This document shows, piece by piece, positions 1 through 6,738 of a DNA stretch of 10,424 bases. The position numbers were made by a program, and so were the translations under genes. Within the stretch, counting starts at the first letter, position 1. Each line of letters begins with the position of its first letter. Below the pieces are notes generated by a model. That model searched no databases. It was not told the DNA's origin and was given only the letters and a program-made list of their open reading frames with translations. Origin of the DNA: CAZMFZ01 sp964565665 (GTDB lineage Bacteria; Bacteroidota; Bacteroidia; Cytophagales; UBA9547); contig CAZMFZ010000122.1 of assembly GCA_964565665.1 (NCBI GenBank), positions 1-10,424 on the forward strand. Direction: 5' to 3'.

Positions 1-218
1 AATTCCAATTTAACAAATATACAAAAACAGTGAAAAATTCAAGAGCTCTTTGCTCACCAACCCTCGAATATTAACCCATAACAAATAAGCTACCTGAGAG
101 GGTAGGGCCTCTGAAAGAAAAAACGAGAAGCCTTTATTGGGATTGTTTGGCCCAGCCACGGTGAATCTAATTGGAATTGAATGTAGCTTTAGAATCTATA
201 AAGTAAATAATTATCACA
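1..218 (+). other. Non-coding leader upstream of the porin gene, possibly structured RNA
   Basis: I find no convincing coding sequence here. The first ten bases (aattccaatt) are the exact reverse complement of 169-178 (aattggaatt), so the stretch could close as one long stem-loop. Inside are smaller hairpins: gagc/gctc near 43-55, ctacc at 90-94 with ggtag at 101-105, and tggg/ccca near 138-153. This could be a 5' leader RNA or cis-regulatory element of the porin, but the pairings are short and no known family was recognised. In related genomes kdpC would be expected just before the porin; no kdpC 3' end is visible. Confidence 0.3.
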
Positions 219-1418
219 ATGAAGTATATCTATATTCTTATTGTATCAGGGATAGCGAATTTCAATTTCTTTAGTATCAGTGCCAATGCTCAGGCTTCAT
301 TCATCAAAGAAAATCGAAAGCTGATAGTAGAGCAAAAGCAGAATGAAGAAAAAGACAGCCTGAGTAGTAACCAAAACAATGCAGCATCGAAAGTTAAAGA
401 CAATATTAAGGTGTCTGCATATTTAGAAACGTATTATAGCTACGATTTTGGCAATCCTGACAATCATAACAGACCTGGTTTTGCTTATTCTCACAGCAGA
501 CATAATGAAGTAAACCTAAATTTAGGTTTCATAAAATTGGCTTATAACAACGATGTAGTGAGGGCTAGTTTGGCACTTATGTCTGGTTCGTATGCAAATG
601 CAAATTTAGCCTCAGAGCAAGGTGTTTTAAAAAATATTTTTGAAGCGAACGCAGGCGTAAAAATTGCTAAGAAGAAAAACCTTTGGGTTGATGCAGGTAT
701 TTTTACTTCTCATATCGGTTTTGAAAGCGCCATTGGCAAAGATTGCTGGAACTTAACCCGTAGCATCTTAGCAGATAATTCGCCATACTATGAAAGTGGT
801 GGTAAAATTTCATACACTAGTGATAATGAAAAATGGTTTATCAGTGGCTTAGTTTTGAACGGATGGCAACGCATAAAGCGCATGAATGGAAACAATACGC
901 CTTCCATAGGACATCAAATTACCTATAAATCCAATTCAAAATTCACCTTCAACAGCAGTTCATTTATTGGAAACGACAAACCAGATAGTGTGAGACAAAT
1001 TCGATATTTCCATAATTTTTATTCCATTTTACAATTGCACCAAAAATTTGGCTTGACTTTGGGTTTTGATATTGGAGCAGAACAAAAATCAAAAGAAAGT
1101 TCACAATACAACTTTTGGTACTCGCCTGTTTGTATTGCTCGGTATGCACTGAACAACAAAATAAATGTGGCAGCCAGAGGTGAATATTACAGTGATAGAA
1201 ATGGCGTAATCATCCCGATCGCTATCGGGTCTGGTACTTTAAATGGGTTTCAAACTTTTGGTTACTCATTAAATTTAGATTATAATATCTCAAAAAATTT
1301 GGTTTGGAGAATAGAAGGAAGGGCATTTCACAGCAAAGACAAAATTTTTAATTTCGATAAAACCCCCACCAATCAAAATTACTTCATATCCACTTCTTTA
1401 GCCCTAGCTTTATTATAA
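219..1418 (+). CDS. Outer-membrane beta-barrel porin, OmpL-like, Kdp-associated
   Basis: The protein has 399 residues and a signal peptide at about 1-24, ending ANA before Gln25. A hydrophilic Lys/Glu/Asn-rich stretch follows to about residue 60. The rest is alternating polar and aromatic strands with frequent Tyr, Phe and Gly, as in an outer-membrane barrel; it opens with a 'sayLETYYSYDFGNP'-type segment. This matches the OmpL-like porin-2 family of Bacteroidota, whose members often lie between kdpC and kdpD in the potassium-uptake operon. Its TAA stop shares one base with the ATG of the kdpD remnant, so the two were once translationally coupled. I infer that it passes ions or small solutes across the outer membrane for Kdp. 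Substrate specificity cannot be read from sequence. The reading frame is intact although its partner is destroyed, and kdpABC is not seen within the 218 bp upstream. Confidence 0.8.
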   Translation: MKYIYILIVSGIANFNFFSISANAQASFIKENRKLIVEQKQNEEKDSLSSNQNNAASKVKDNIKVSAYLETYYSYDFGNPDNHNRPGFAYSHSRHNEVNLNLGFIKLAYNNDVVRASLALMSGSYANANLASEQGVLKNIFEANAGVKIAKKKNLWVDAGIFTSHIGFESAIGKDCWNLTRSILADNSPYYESGGKISYTSDNEKWFISGLVLNGWQRIKRMNGNNTPSIGHQITYKSNSKFTFNSSSFIGNDKPDSVRQIRYFHNFYSILQLHQKFGLTLGFDIGAEQKSKESSQYNFWYSPVCIARYALNNKINVAARGEYYSDRNGVIIPIAIGSGTLNGFQTFGYSLNLDYNISKNLVWRIEGRAFHSKDKIFNFDKTPTNQNYFISTSLALALL

Positions 1419-1666
1419 TGGAAGGGCCAAGGAAATCGGCAGAAGAATTTTTAAACCCGATAAAAAAATAAAGGTGAAGGAAATTTAAGATCTACATCAG
1501 CGTGAGTGCTGGTGTGGGGAAAACCTTTCGCATGCTGCAAGAAGCCCTTCAATGTTAAGAAATAGCATTGATGTAAAAATTGGTTACATAGAAACGTACC
1601 ATAGGAAAGAAATGCACGACTTGCTGGAAGGTTTGCCTCTAATTGCCCGAAGAAAAATCTTTTATA
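1418..1666 (+). pseudogene. kdpD: kdpD remnant (N-terminus of the Kdp potassium sensor kinase), broken
   Basis: The ATG at 1418 overlaps the porin stop and begins MEGPRKSAEEFLNPIKK, a typical Bacteroidota KdpD start. TAA at 1469 and TGA at 1475 interrupt the frame. It then continues KFKIYISVSAGVGKTFRM, containing the Walker A motif GVGKT (1511-1525) of the KdpD N-terminal domain. Around 1553 one base appears to be missing: the homology moves to another frame (from 1552) and reads LLRNSIDVKIGYIET...HDLLEGLPLIARRKIFYK. Homology ends near 1666, exactly where a palindromic repeat begins. The universal-stress, transmembrane and histidine-kinase domains are absent. An intact KdpD has roughly 900 residues in many bacteria, or about 370 in short Bacteroidota forms. 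Two stops plus a frameshift plus truncation make assembly error an unlikely sole cause, so I call a true pseudogene. Confidence 0.85.
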
Positions 1667-1690
1667 AAGTCTTGAACTTTAGGAAAGTTC
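1664..1690. repeat. Palindromic repeat, left copy, at the kdpD breakpoint
   Basis: This 27-bp segment matches 1969-1995 at 23 of 27 positions in the same orientation. Its core is an inverted repeat, taaagt (1665-1670) and acttta (1676-1681), around a 5-base loop. kdpD homology stops here, so it marks the left junction of the repeat block that replaced the rest of kdpD. Confidence 0.6.
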
Positions 1691-1695
1691 CTTCC

Positions 1696-1944
1696 CGAAA
1701 TGGCAGAGCATCGTGTGGAAATGACAAAGCACCACTAGGAAATCACAATGTAACGCCNNNNNNNNNNNNNNNNNNNNNNNNNNNNNNNNNNNNNNNNNNN
1801 NNNNNNNNNNNNNNNNNNNNNNNNNNNNNNNNNNNNNNNNNNNNNNNNNNNNNNNNNCTAGGAAATAAAAATGTAACGCCTCCAAATGGCAAAGTACCAC
1901 TAGGAAATGACGGAATAACGTTACAGAAACGGCTTCATCACGAG
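1696..1944. repeat. 21-bp tandem repeat array, interrupted by the assembly gap
   Basis: Units of 21 bp begin at 1696, 1717 and 1738 left of the gap, and at 1861, 1882, 1903 and 1924 right of it. They are degenerate, with a consensus near ggaaatgacaaagyaccacta. Because 21 is divisible by three, the array stays open in the frame entered from kdpD and reads as seven-residue repeats such as GNDKAPL, GNKNVTP, PNGKVPL and GNDGITL, ending at a TAG near 1957. The opposite strand is open too, which fits simple in-phase repetition better than coding selection. There are no unique spacers, so it is not CRISPR. It may be a dispersed family of which this is one copy; that needs the rest of the genome. Confidence 0.75.
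1758..1857. other. Assembly gap, 100 N
   Basis: The gap is exactly 100 N, the usual placeholder for unknown length. The distance between flanking repeat units (1738 to 1861, 123 bp) is not a multiple of 21, which also suggests the N count was not measured. The true number of units is unknown. Confidence 0.95.
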
Positions 1945-1961
1945 CTGTTGATTGAATAGAT

Positions 1962-1994
1962 AACATTTCTAAAGTCTTAAACTTTAGAAATGTT
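1962..1994. repeat. Perfect 14-bp inverted repeat, right copy of the palindromic element
   Basis: aacatttctaaagt (1962-1975) pairs perfectly with actttagaaatgtt (1981-1994) around the loop cttaa. No T-tract follows on either strand, so it is a poor intrinsic terminator. Positions 1969-1995 repeat the left copy at 1664-1690. The two copies bracket the tandem array and may be the ends of a small non-autonomous element. Confidence 0.65.
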
Positions 1995-2062
1995 CAACGC
2001 AACAAGTCAATCGTTCTTATTAATGCTTTATAGCTGTAGCAATAGGGTTGCACTTAAGCAAC

Positions 2063-2596
2063 TCAATAGGTAGCCAAGCTTATAATCTCACTTGCGTATT
2101 TAGCCAACTTCTCTTTTCCACTTAAGAATGATAAATCGGCAATAAAGGCAAATCCTGCCACTGCTGCGTTTTGCATCTTAATCAATTCGGCCGCAGCATT
2201 GGCAGTACCACCTGTGGCAAGCAAATCATCATGGACTACGACTTTCCAGCCTTTTTTGAAGGCATCCGAATGAACCTCCATTGTTGCGGTACCGTATTCT
2301 AGCGAATAACTTTACGACAATGTTTCGTAAGGCAATTTTCCCATCTTTCGAATAGGTACAAAAGGAATTTGTAAATGTTGAGCTATCAACATGCCAAACC
2401 AAAAACCCCTACTTTCCATGCAGGCAATCGCATCTGGCTTTAAGAGGGCGATTTTATCGCACAATTCCATTGTAATTTCTTTGCAAAGGGCAGGATTTTT
2501 CAAAATGGGTGTCAAATCTTTGAAATAAATGCCCTGCTTAGGGAAATCTTTTACCTCACGAATAGCGTGCTTGATTTTATCTTCGATTGTTACCAT
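2063..2596 (-). pseudogene. apt: Adenine phosphoribosyltransferase with one in-frame stop
   Basis: Apt converts adenine and PRPP to AMP in purine salvage. From the ATG at 2594-2596 the protein starts MVTIEDKIKHAIREVKDFP and continues through 'GIYFKDLTPIL' and 'ESRGFWFG', both typical of the family. TAA at 2312-2314 interrupts it after 94 residues, in the segment KLPYETLS-stop-SYSLEYGT. The frame resumes unchanged, and the second half holds the PRPP-binding loop, VVVHDDLLATGGTA. Total length with the stop read through is 177 codons, normal for the family. Homologues usually have Glu at this place (cf. TISETYDLEYG), so a single GAA-to-TAA change explains the lesion. The truncated product would lack the PRPP loop and be inactive. 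A base-call error is a real alternative, but the neighbouring kdpD is also decayed. I reject the earlier in-frame ATG at 2644 because it lies upstream of the conserved start. Confidence 0.85.
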
Positions 2597-2616
2597 AATT
2601 AAGAATAGTATGTACG

Positions 2617-2644
2617 CGAATATACTTTTATTCAAAAATGCCAA
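2617..2644 (-). promoter_or_regulatory. Possible apt promoter
   Basis: On the minus strand TTG (2642-2644) is followed after 17 bases by TATATTCG (2617-2624). This is one mismatch from the Bacteroidota pattern TTG / TAnnTTTG, about 20 bp before the apt ATG. It overlaps the region needed by the divergent reductase promoter. Confidence 0.35.
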
Positions 2645-2652
2645 TTATCCAT

Positions 2653-2660
2653 TAAGTTTG
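2653..2660 (+). promoter_or_regulatory. Possible -7 element of the RmlD-like gene
   Basis: TAAGTTTG is an exact match to the Bacteroidota -7 consensus TAnnTTTG, 18 bases before the ATG at 2679. No good upstream TTG is present at the usual distance (there is only a T-rich stretch near 2626-2630). Confidence 0.4.
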
Positions 2661-2678
2661 CAATTCATATTTATTGAG

Positions 2679-3587
2679 ATGAAAGATAAAATTTTAATTA
2701 CAGGTGCCAATGGCTTGCTAGGGCAGAAATTGGTGGAATTAATAGTAGAAAAAAATGAATTCCAACTGATTGCCACTGGTAGAGGAGCCAATCGCTTGTC
2801 GAAGCACAAAGATAAATACACTTATATTTCCCTCGACATTACAGATAAAAGAGCTGTTGATGCTACTTTTGAGCTTTATAAGCCTACCATAGTTATTCAT
2901 GGGGCTGCCATGACCAACGTAGATCAATGCGAGTTAAATAAAGAAGAATGTTGGATTCAAAATGTAATCGCTACGCGAAATATTGCTGAAGCCAGCCTTC
3001 AAATCGAGGCATTTTTGGTACACGTTTCTACCGATTTTATTTTCGATGGGCAAAAAGGCCCTTTATTGGAAGATGAAAAACCTAGCCCCATCAGTTTTTA
3101 TGGTTATAGCAAGTTGGCAGCCGAGGAATTGATTCAGAAACTGGAACGACTCAAATGGGGTATTGCTCGCACCGTGCTCGTGTACGGCATAGCTGAAGAT
3201 ATGAGCCGAACCAATATTATTCTCTGGGTAAAGAAATCGCTGGAAGATCAAAAACAAATAAAGGTAGTGAACGACCAATGGCGAACCCCTACTTTGGCGG
3301 AAGATTTGGCTATAGGTTGTTATTTAATTGCACAGAAAAAAGCAGAAGGCATATACAATATCTCTGGGAAAAATTTTTTAAACCCGCTTGAAATGGCCTA
3401 TATGACAGCAGATTATTTTCAGCTGGACAAATCTTTTATTACCCAAGCCGATTCGTCTACGTTTACTCAACCTGCCAAACGACCTCCCAAAACAGGTTTT
3501 GTTATTGACAAAGCGGTAAATGAATTGGACTACAACCCACGCTCATTTGCTGAAGGAATTGCACTTTTGGCCAGTCAATTAAAATAA
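2679..3587 (+). CDS. SDR-family sugar-nucleotide reductase, RmlD-like
   Basis: The protein has 302 residues and belongs to the extended short-chain dehydrogenase/reductase superfamily, closest in layout to dTDP-4-dehydrorhamnose reductase (RmlD). The NAD(P)-binding Rossmann glycine motif TGANGLLG is at residues 8-15. 'HGAAMTNVDQCE' (74-85) and 'HVSTDFIFDG' (115-124) are characteristic of RmlD relatives. The catalytic pair is Tyr141/Lys145 in YGYSK, with Ser/Thr117-118 as partner. The ATG at 2679 is chosen because the Rossmann fold begins directly after it; the frame stays open upstream across the apt promoter region, but that part has no family similarity. The other rhamnose genes (rmlA, B, C) are not here, so the exact substrate is uncertain. 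It sits 6 bp before the GntR-type regulator, suggesting one transcript. Confidence 0.8.
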   Translation: MKDKILITGANGLLGQKLVELIVEKNEFQLIATGRGANRLSKHKDKYTYISLDITDKRAVDATFELYKPTIVIHGAAMTNVDQCELNKEECWIQNVIATRNIAEASLQIEAFLVHVSTDFIFDGQKGPLLEDEKPSPISFYGYSKLAAEELIQKLERLKWGIARTVLVYGIAEDMSRTNIILWVKKSLEDQKQIKVVNDQWRTPTLAEDLAIGCYLIAQKKAEGIYNISGKNFLNPLEMAYMTADYFQLDKSFITQADSSTFTQPAKRPPKTGFVIDKAVNELDYNPRSFAEGIALLASQLK

Positions 3588-3593
3588 CTCATC

Positions 3594-4595
3594 ATGTTTT
3601 TCAACGCGCATTCCAATATACCTAAGTACAAACAGATAGTGCTTAAAGTGATAGACGATGTGGACAAGGGGTTGTTAAAAGTTGGCGATGCACTTTTATC
3701 TATCAATGAGTTTTCTGAAGAGCATGAAATAGCCCGAGATACAGTAGAAAAAGCCTATAAAGATTTGCGAGAAAAGGGAATAATTATCTCAATTCGTAGC
3801 AAAGGATATTATATTGATTCTACAAAAACAACTGAAAAACACCGCATTTTTTTGCATTTCAATAAACTTAGTGCCTATAAAAAAACAGTGTACGATGCTT
3901 TTGTAAAAACCATAGGCGATAAAGGGCAGGTAGATATTTTTATTCACCACAACGATTTGCAACTATTTGAAAATCAGCTTGCTAAAGCTCTCGGAAATTA
4001 TACAAACTATGTAGTAATTCCTCCTGATATTGAAGAAAAGGAATCTGTAGCTAGGGTTTTAAAAAGAATCCCCCCCAAAAAATTATTGATTTTAGATAAA
4101 TATGTAGAAGGATTTGATGGCGTAGCTGCCGTGTATCAAAATTTTGAAACAGATATTATTAATGCTCTAACGCTTGGCTTAGAGGAATTAAAAAAATACC
4201 GAAAACTCAGCTTGGTATTTCCAAAACGCAAAGGCTATGCCAGCGAAGTGATGCTAGGATTTACAAAATTTTGTAGTCTTTACGATTTCGAGTTTGATAT
4301 CATCAGCGAAATTCAGGAAAATAAGGTGAATGAAGGAAAAGTATTTATTGTGATAGAAGAAGAAGCCTTGGTTCATATTATCAAATTTGCAAAAGCCAAA
4401 ACACTTAAGTTAGGGAAAGATGTGGGCGTCATTTCCTACAATGAAACGTTGCTAAAAGAAATATTGGCAGATGGAATCACCGTCATTTCTACCGATTTTG
4501 AGGAAATGGGGCACAACGCTGCAAGATTGCTGCTTGAAAATAAAAAGGAACAAATCAATAACACCTTCCGATTGATTAAGCGCCAATCGCTTTGA
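3594..4595 (+). CDS. GntR-family regulator with periplasmic-binding-protein-like effector domain
   Basis: This is a 333-residue transcription factor. Residues 10-75 form a GntR winged helix ('IPKYKQIVLKVIDD', then 'ALLSINEFSEEHEIARDTVEKAYKDL' in two parts, then the wing 'GIIISIRSKGYYI'). The remainder, about 83-333, resembles the sugar-binding domain of LacI-type repressors. It ends with 'GVISYNETLLKEILADGIT' and 'STDFEEMGHNAARLLL', the usual LacI C-terminal signature. This GntR plus LacI-like architecture is common in Bacteroidota, often next to sugar-metabolism genes. It follows the RmlD-like gene after 6 bp, so it is probably co-transcribed and may control that gene or a distant carbohydrate locus; the ligand is unknown. 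Its last 20 bp overlap the 3' end of cinA on the opposite strand. Confidence 0.85.
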   Translation: MFFNAHSNIPKYKQIVLKVIDDVDKGLLKVGDALLSINEFSEEHEIARDTVEKAYKDLREKGIIISIRSKGYYIDSTKTTEKHRIFLHFNKLSAYKKTVYDAFVKTIGDKGQVDIFIHHNDLQLFENQLAKALGNYTNYVVIPPDIEEKESVARVLKRIPPKKLLILDKYVEGFDGVAAVYQNFETDIINALTLGLEELKKYRKLSLVFPKRKGYASEVMLGFTKFCSLYDFEFDIISEIQENKVNEGKVFIVIEEEALVHIIKFAKAKTLKLGKDVGVISYNETLLKEILADGITVISTDFEEMGHNAARLLLENKKEQINNTFRLIKRQSL

Positions 4596-5826
4596 GCTGA
4601 ATGCGGGCAAAGTTCAAGGCATAAATTGAAAACAAACGAAGGTTATTTTCTCTACTGTTTCCGGCTATAAATTTCTTGGCAATGGTTTTGTTTTTGTCAG
4701 AATAGGCGATCCAAACCGTACCAACTGGTTTTTCGTCCGACCCTCCCTCAGGGCCTGCTATTCCAGTAGTAGCTATTGCAATATCGGTATTGAGCTTTTT
4801 TCGTATATTTTTAGCCATTTCTAAGGCGGTTTGCTCGCTTACTGCCCCAAAATCAGTTAATGTTTGTGCATTCACACCTAGTTCTGCTATTTTTACTTCA
4901 TTTGAGTATGAGATAATTGAGCCCTTATAATAAGCCGAACTTCCAGAAATAGAAGTGAGTAAATGAGCCAAATAGCCCCCTGTGCAGCTTTCAGCAGTGC
5001 CAATAGTGAAGTTTCTATCTTTTAACAATTGCCCTACTATGGCTTCCAGCTTGCCGTTGGTATCATAGCCAAAAATATAATCTTCACTGATGGGGATTAA
5101 TTTTTTTGTTAAATCGTCAATTTCTTTTTTTAATAATTCTTCATTATTTCCAAGCCCTGTAAGTCTCAATTTTACAATGCCCAACGAAGGCAAGTAAGCC
5201 AATTTGATATTACTTGGCAGGTTGTTTTCCCAATCTTTTATCTTTTCTGCTAGAAAGCTCTCACCAATCCCCACAGTATGAATCATTTTGTGTACGATTA
5301 CAGGAAGTTCGAAATGCAATTTCAGTTTTTCAATCACTGAAGTTTGCATAATGTGTTTCATTTCGTACGGCACACCAGGCATAGAAATAAATATTTTACC
5401 TTTATTTTCAATCCACATTCCGGGTGCGGTTCCCATGCTATTCATTAGCACTTCGCAATTGGAAGGCACATCGGCTTGCTGAGAGTTAGTATCAATCATA
5501 TCTCGGCCACGCCTGGCAAAAAAATCAGTAACTTGATTAAGTGTGGGAAGGTGTCTTACCAGCCCGACTCCAAAATACTTGGCAATAGTGTGTTTGGTAA
5601 TATCGTCTTTGGTTGGTCCTAGGCCGCCTGTAATTAAAATAATATCAGCTCTACTAGATGCTTCCTCCAGAATTTGCAGAATAGCGGCTTCGGTATCTCC
5701 AACAGCTGATTTTCTGACAGTTCTTATGCCAATTTTACTTAATTCTTCGCTTATATATTGGGTGTTGGTATCGGTTATTTGGCCGTATAAAATTTCGTCT
5801 CCAATGGTGATTACTTCTGCAGTCAT
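4576..5826 (-). CDS. cinA: CinA family protein (CinA N-terminal domain plus nicotinamide-nucleotide amidase)
   Basis: The protein has 416 residues, normal for full-length CinA. The N-terminal domain (about 1-170) is the MoaB/MogA-like fold: 'AEVITIGDEILYGQITDTN' at the start and 'LITGGLGPTKDD' at 64-75. COG1058 proteins of this type are reported to have ADP-ribose pyrophosphatase activity. The C-terminal domain (about 255-416) is PncC, which deamidates nicotinamide mononucleotide in NAD recycling; AESCTGG (278-284) and TTGIAGPEGG (353-362) are its signatures. Both domains look intact. In some bacteria the gene is linked to competence and DNA damage, but nothing here shows competence genes. 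It is preceded by ung in the same orientation at 105 bp, and a possible promoter lies between them, so joint transcription is uncertain. Confidence 0.95.
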   Translation of the reverse strand: MTAEVITIGDEILYGQITDTNTQYISEELSKIGIRTVRKSAVGDTEAAILQILEEASSRADIILITGGLGPTKDDITKHTIAKYFGVGLVRHLPTLNQVTDFFARRGRDMIDTNSQQADVPSNCEVLMNSMGTAPGMWIENKGKIFISMPGVPYEMKHIMQTSVIEKLKLHFELPVIVHKMIHTVGIGESFLAEKIKDWENNLPSNIKLAYLPSLGIVKLRLTGLGNNEELLKKEIDDLTKKLIPISEDYIFGYDTNGKLEAIVGQLLKDRNFTIGTAESCTGGYLAHLLTSISGSSAYYKGSIISYSNEVKIAELGVNAQTLTDFGAVSEQTALEMAKNIRKKLNTDIAIATTGIAGPEGGSDEKPVGTVWIAYSDKNKTIAKKFIAGNSRENNLRLFSIYALNFARIQLKAIGA

Positions 5827-5866
5827 GTTTTTTAGTTGATTGTAAACGAATAGTAATCTAAGGTAT

Positions 5867-5893
5867 CAAAATACAAAACGATGCCAGCTGCAA
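5867..5893 (-). promoter_or_regulatory. Possible cinA promoter
   Basis: On the minus strand TTG (5891-5893) is followed after 17 bases by TATTTTG (5867-5873), close to the TTG / TAnnTTTG pattern but one T short. It lies 40 bp before the cinA ATG and touches the putative ung terminator. Confidence 0.3.
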
Positions 5894-5912
5894 AAAGCCC
5901 CACGCTGCTTTT
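5893..5912 (-). terminator. Possible ung terminator
   Basis: aaaagc (5893-5898) pairs with gctttt (5907-5912) around an 8-base GC-rich loop, 20 bp beyond the ung stop. On the minus strand the second arm ends in a run of T. The stem is only six pairs, so termination may be weak. Confidence 0.4.
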
Positions 5913-5931
5913 GATAAAAAAGGGAAACGTG

Positions 5932-6594
5932 TTACCATTCAATTTCTTTGCTCCCTTTCGATTTCAAAAATTCATTGGTTCGTGAAAATGTTTTGCTGCC
6001 CAAAAAGCCTTTGTTGGCAGAAAAAGGTGAAGGATGTGCAGATTCTATAATAAAGTGTTTTTCTTCATCCAGAATGGCGTTTTTTTTCTGTGCATAAGCT
6101 CCCCACAATATAAATATTAAATCATCTTTTTCATTATTTAGGGTTTGAATTGCACTATCAGTAAATTTTTCCCAACCTTTATTTTGATGCGAACTAGGTG
6201 TAAAAGCTCGTACGGTAAGTGTTGCATTCAACATCAAAACGCCTTGTTTAGCCCAATGTTCCAAATTTCCTGAACTAGGAATCGGTTTGCCAATATCCGT
6301 TTTTAGTTCTTTGAATATATTCATTAACGAAGGTGGAGGTTTTATGCCATCGTTTACCGAAAAGCACAACCCATTTGCCTGTCCTTCACCATGATATGGA
6401 TCTTGCCCAATAATTACAACTTTTACATCATTATAAGGTGTGAAATCAAATGCAGAGAATACTTGGTTTTCAGGAGGATAGCACTTATAGGTTCTGTATT
6501 CATCTTTCACAAAATCGATAAGCTCCAAAAAATACTCTTTCCGAAATTCATTTTTCAAAGCCTTTTCCCAACTCGGCTCAATTTTTACTTGCAT
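5932..6594 (-). CDS. ung: Uracil-DNA glycosylase, family 1
   Basis: Ung removes uracil from DNA, starting base-excision repair of deaminated cytosine and misincorporated dUMP. The 220-residue protein has all family-1 motifs: the water-activating loop GQDPYHGEGQANGL with catalytic Asp65, Phe78 in 'GLCFSV' for uracil stacking, 'PPPSLMNIFKEL' (87-98), 'LMLNATLTVR' (120-129) with the uracil-recognising Asn123, 'SHQNKGWEKFTD' (135-146), and the DNA-intercalation loop HPSPFSA (187-193) with catalytic His187. Length and termini are normal for Bacteroidota Ung. A perfect TAnnTTTG element lies about 20 bp upstream and a strong terminator isolates it from the TPR gene, so it is likely transcribed from its own promoter. 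Confidence 0.97.
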   Translation of the reverse strand: MQVKIEPSWEKALKNEFRKEYFLELIDFVKDEYRTYKCYPPENQVFSAFDFTPYNDVKVVIIGQDPYHGEGQANGLCFSVNDGIKPPPSLMNIFKELKTDIGKPIPSSGNLEHWAKQGVLMLNATLTVRAFTPSSHQNKGWEKFTDSAIQTLNNEKDDLIFILWGAYAQKKNAILDEEKHFIIESAHPSPFSANKGFLGSKTFSRTNEFLKSKGSKEIEW

Positions 6595-6614
6595 ACGGAA
6601 TGGTTCAATAAATT

Positions 6615-6622
6615 CAAAATTA
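6615..6622 (-). promoter_or_regulatory. Possible -7 element of ung
   Basis: On the minus strand this reads TAATTTTG, an exact match to TAnnTTTG, 20 bases before the ung ATG. No clear TTG lies at the expected -33 distance. Confidence 0.4.
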
Positions 6623-6738
6623 GCAAAAGCTTTTTATAAAAAAGTTTTGATGAGACTTTATAATTAGGCGAGTAATTACAATGAAAATGATAGGGTTTTA
6701 TAAAACTTAATAAAAATTTGGTTTGATTTTAAGTAAAA

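Noticed and set aside
94..103. CTGAGAGGGT resembling part of a TPP riboswitch
   Set aside because: The second conserved block (ACCTGATC...GGATAAT) is missing downstream, and the porin is not a thiamine gene.
160..167. GGTGAATC resembling the core of the c-di-AMP (ydaO) riboswitch
   Set aside because: The other conserved blocks are not found in order and only about 50 bases remain before the start codon.
1469..1477. Recoding of stop codons instead of pseudogenisation
   Set aside because: Both TAA and TGA occur in the kdpD remnant together with a frameshift, while all intact genes here use TAA or TGA as normal stops.
1696..1944. Short regular repeats that could be a CRISPR array
   Set aside because: The 21-bp units are contiguous and degenerate, with no unique spacers and no cas genes nearby.
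1552..1959. A standalone 135-residue protein
   Set aside because: It is a chimera of a frameshifted kdpD piece, tandem repeat and unknown bases across the gap.
2045..2064. gggttgc/gcaactc hairpin as a terminator of apt or kdpD
   Set aside because: It overlaps the apt stop codon, contains a wobble pair and has no T-tract on either strand.
2063..2644. Frameshift in apt, or two separate genes
   Set aside because: The two halves are in the same frame with 10 sense codons between the TAA and the next ATG, so it is a nonsense codon in one gene.
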